Source: Rosettibacter primus (lineage in GTDB: Bacteria; Bacteroidota; Ignavibacteria; Ignavibacteriales; Melioribacteraceae). From it: a DNA stretch of 64,000 bases. A model generated the notes under the pieces. That model saw only the letters and a program-made list of their open reading frames with translations. It was not told the origin of the DNA and searched no databases. The first letter of the stretch is position 1. Each line of letters begins with the position of its first letter. Made by a program: the position numbers and the translations under genes. Of the stretch, positions 63,972 through 64,000 are shown in pieces. Location of the stretch: contig NZ_JAYKGK010000004.1 of the NCBI RefSeq assembly GCF_036860675.1, positions 247,746-311,745 on the forward strand, written 5' to 3'.

Positions 63972-64000
63972 ATGGCAAAAACATCTGTTAAGTCAGCTTC
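63972..64000 (+). CDS. Start of an unidentified gene (cut by window edge)
   Basis: ATG at 63972 preceded by AAGAGGTG at a good distance, then MAKTSVKSA, basic and polar. Only ten codons are visible, so no identification is possible. Confidence 0.4.

Overview
The window is strongly AT-rich, densely coded bacterial chromosome with no rRNA. The organism is most likely from the Bacteroidota/Chlorobiota (FCB) side of the tree, plausibly Ignavibacteria. This is inferred from a type IX secretion plug-domain protein, an FCB-type LptD, a fused assimilatory nitrate reductase, an ARPP-1 protein, and Bacteroidetes-style promoters (TTG, about 20 nt, TAnnTTTG) in front of the tRNA genes. No 16S gene is present to confirm it.

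Layout. 1-8.3 kb is nitrogen acquisition on the minus strand: a nitrate reductase fused to its own flavin and [2Fe-2S] electron-entry domains, cut by the left edge; a NarK transporter; a strongly folded 140-nt non-coding element; and an amtB-porin-glnK operon closed by a terminator. 8.8-19 kb carries cell-envelope genes (LptD, a sugar-nucleotide-type dehydrogenase, a T9SS plug-domain protein, DUF4097, PAP2 phosphatase) and the three-gene proton-pumping transhydrogenase. 19-23.3 kb has a giant beta-propeller histidine kinase and rplU-rpmA. At 23.5-23.9 kb a tRNA-Phe gene is trailed by two decayed partial copies of itself. A restriction-modification pair follows, with a live-looking methylase and a nuclease gene broken by an in-frame stop. 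Next come argF, arcC, a cyclic-2,3-diphosphoglycerate-synthetase-like GTPase, glmS, tRNA-Arg and a CDP-alcohol phosphotransferase.

The accessory heart is 33.5-51.9 kb, a type III-A-like CRISPR-Cas island on the plus strand. It encodes Cas6, Cas10 (HD and GGDD intact), a Csm2 with a cold-shock-like N-terminal extension, Csm3 and Csm4, but no recognisable Csm5. Four second-messenger-type genes follow: a CARF-HEPN Csx1/Csx2 ribonuclease, a 121-aa candidate ring nuclease, a Card1/Can2-like CARF nuclease, and an NE0113-type CARF protein with a winged-helix-like C-terminus. Then come a membrane coiled-coil protein, a vWA-like lipoprotein, a 55-aa basic protein and an ARPP-1 protein, then cas1, cas2 and a TPR-like protein. 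Two related cysteine-rich mini-proteins bracket the cas1-cas2-TPR segment. No CRISPR array is visible. The likely logic is that Cas10 makes cyclic oligoadenylate on target recognition, the CARF proteins respond, and the membrane/lipoprotein module may be an extra envelope-acting arm.

52-62.3 kb is core housekeeping on the minus strand: tRNA-Leu - tRNA-Val - terminator - thrS - infC (AUU start) - rpmI - rplT - attenuator-like hairpin - pheS - pheT - coiled-coil protein - zapA - 6S RNA - rny, with coaE convergent to the island. A CAU-anticodon tRNA follows on the plus strand. The right end holds a decayed integron integrase and the first codons of another gene.
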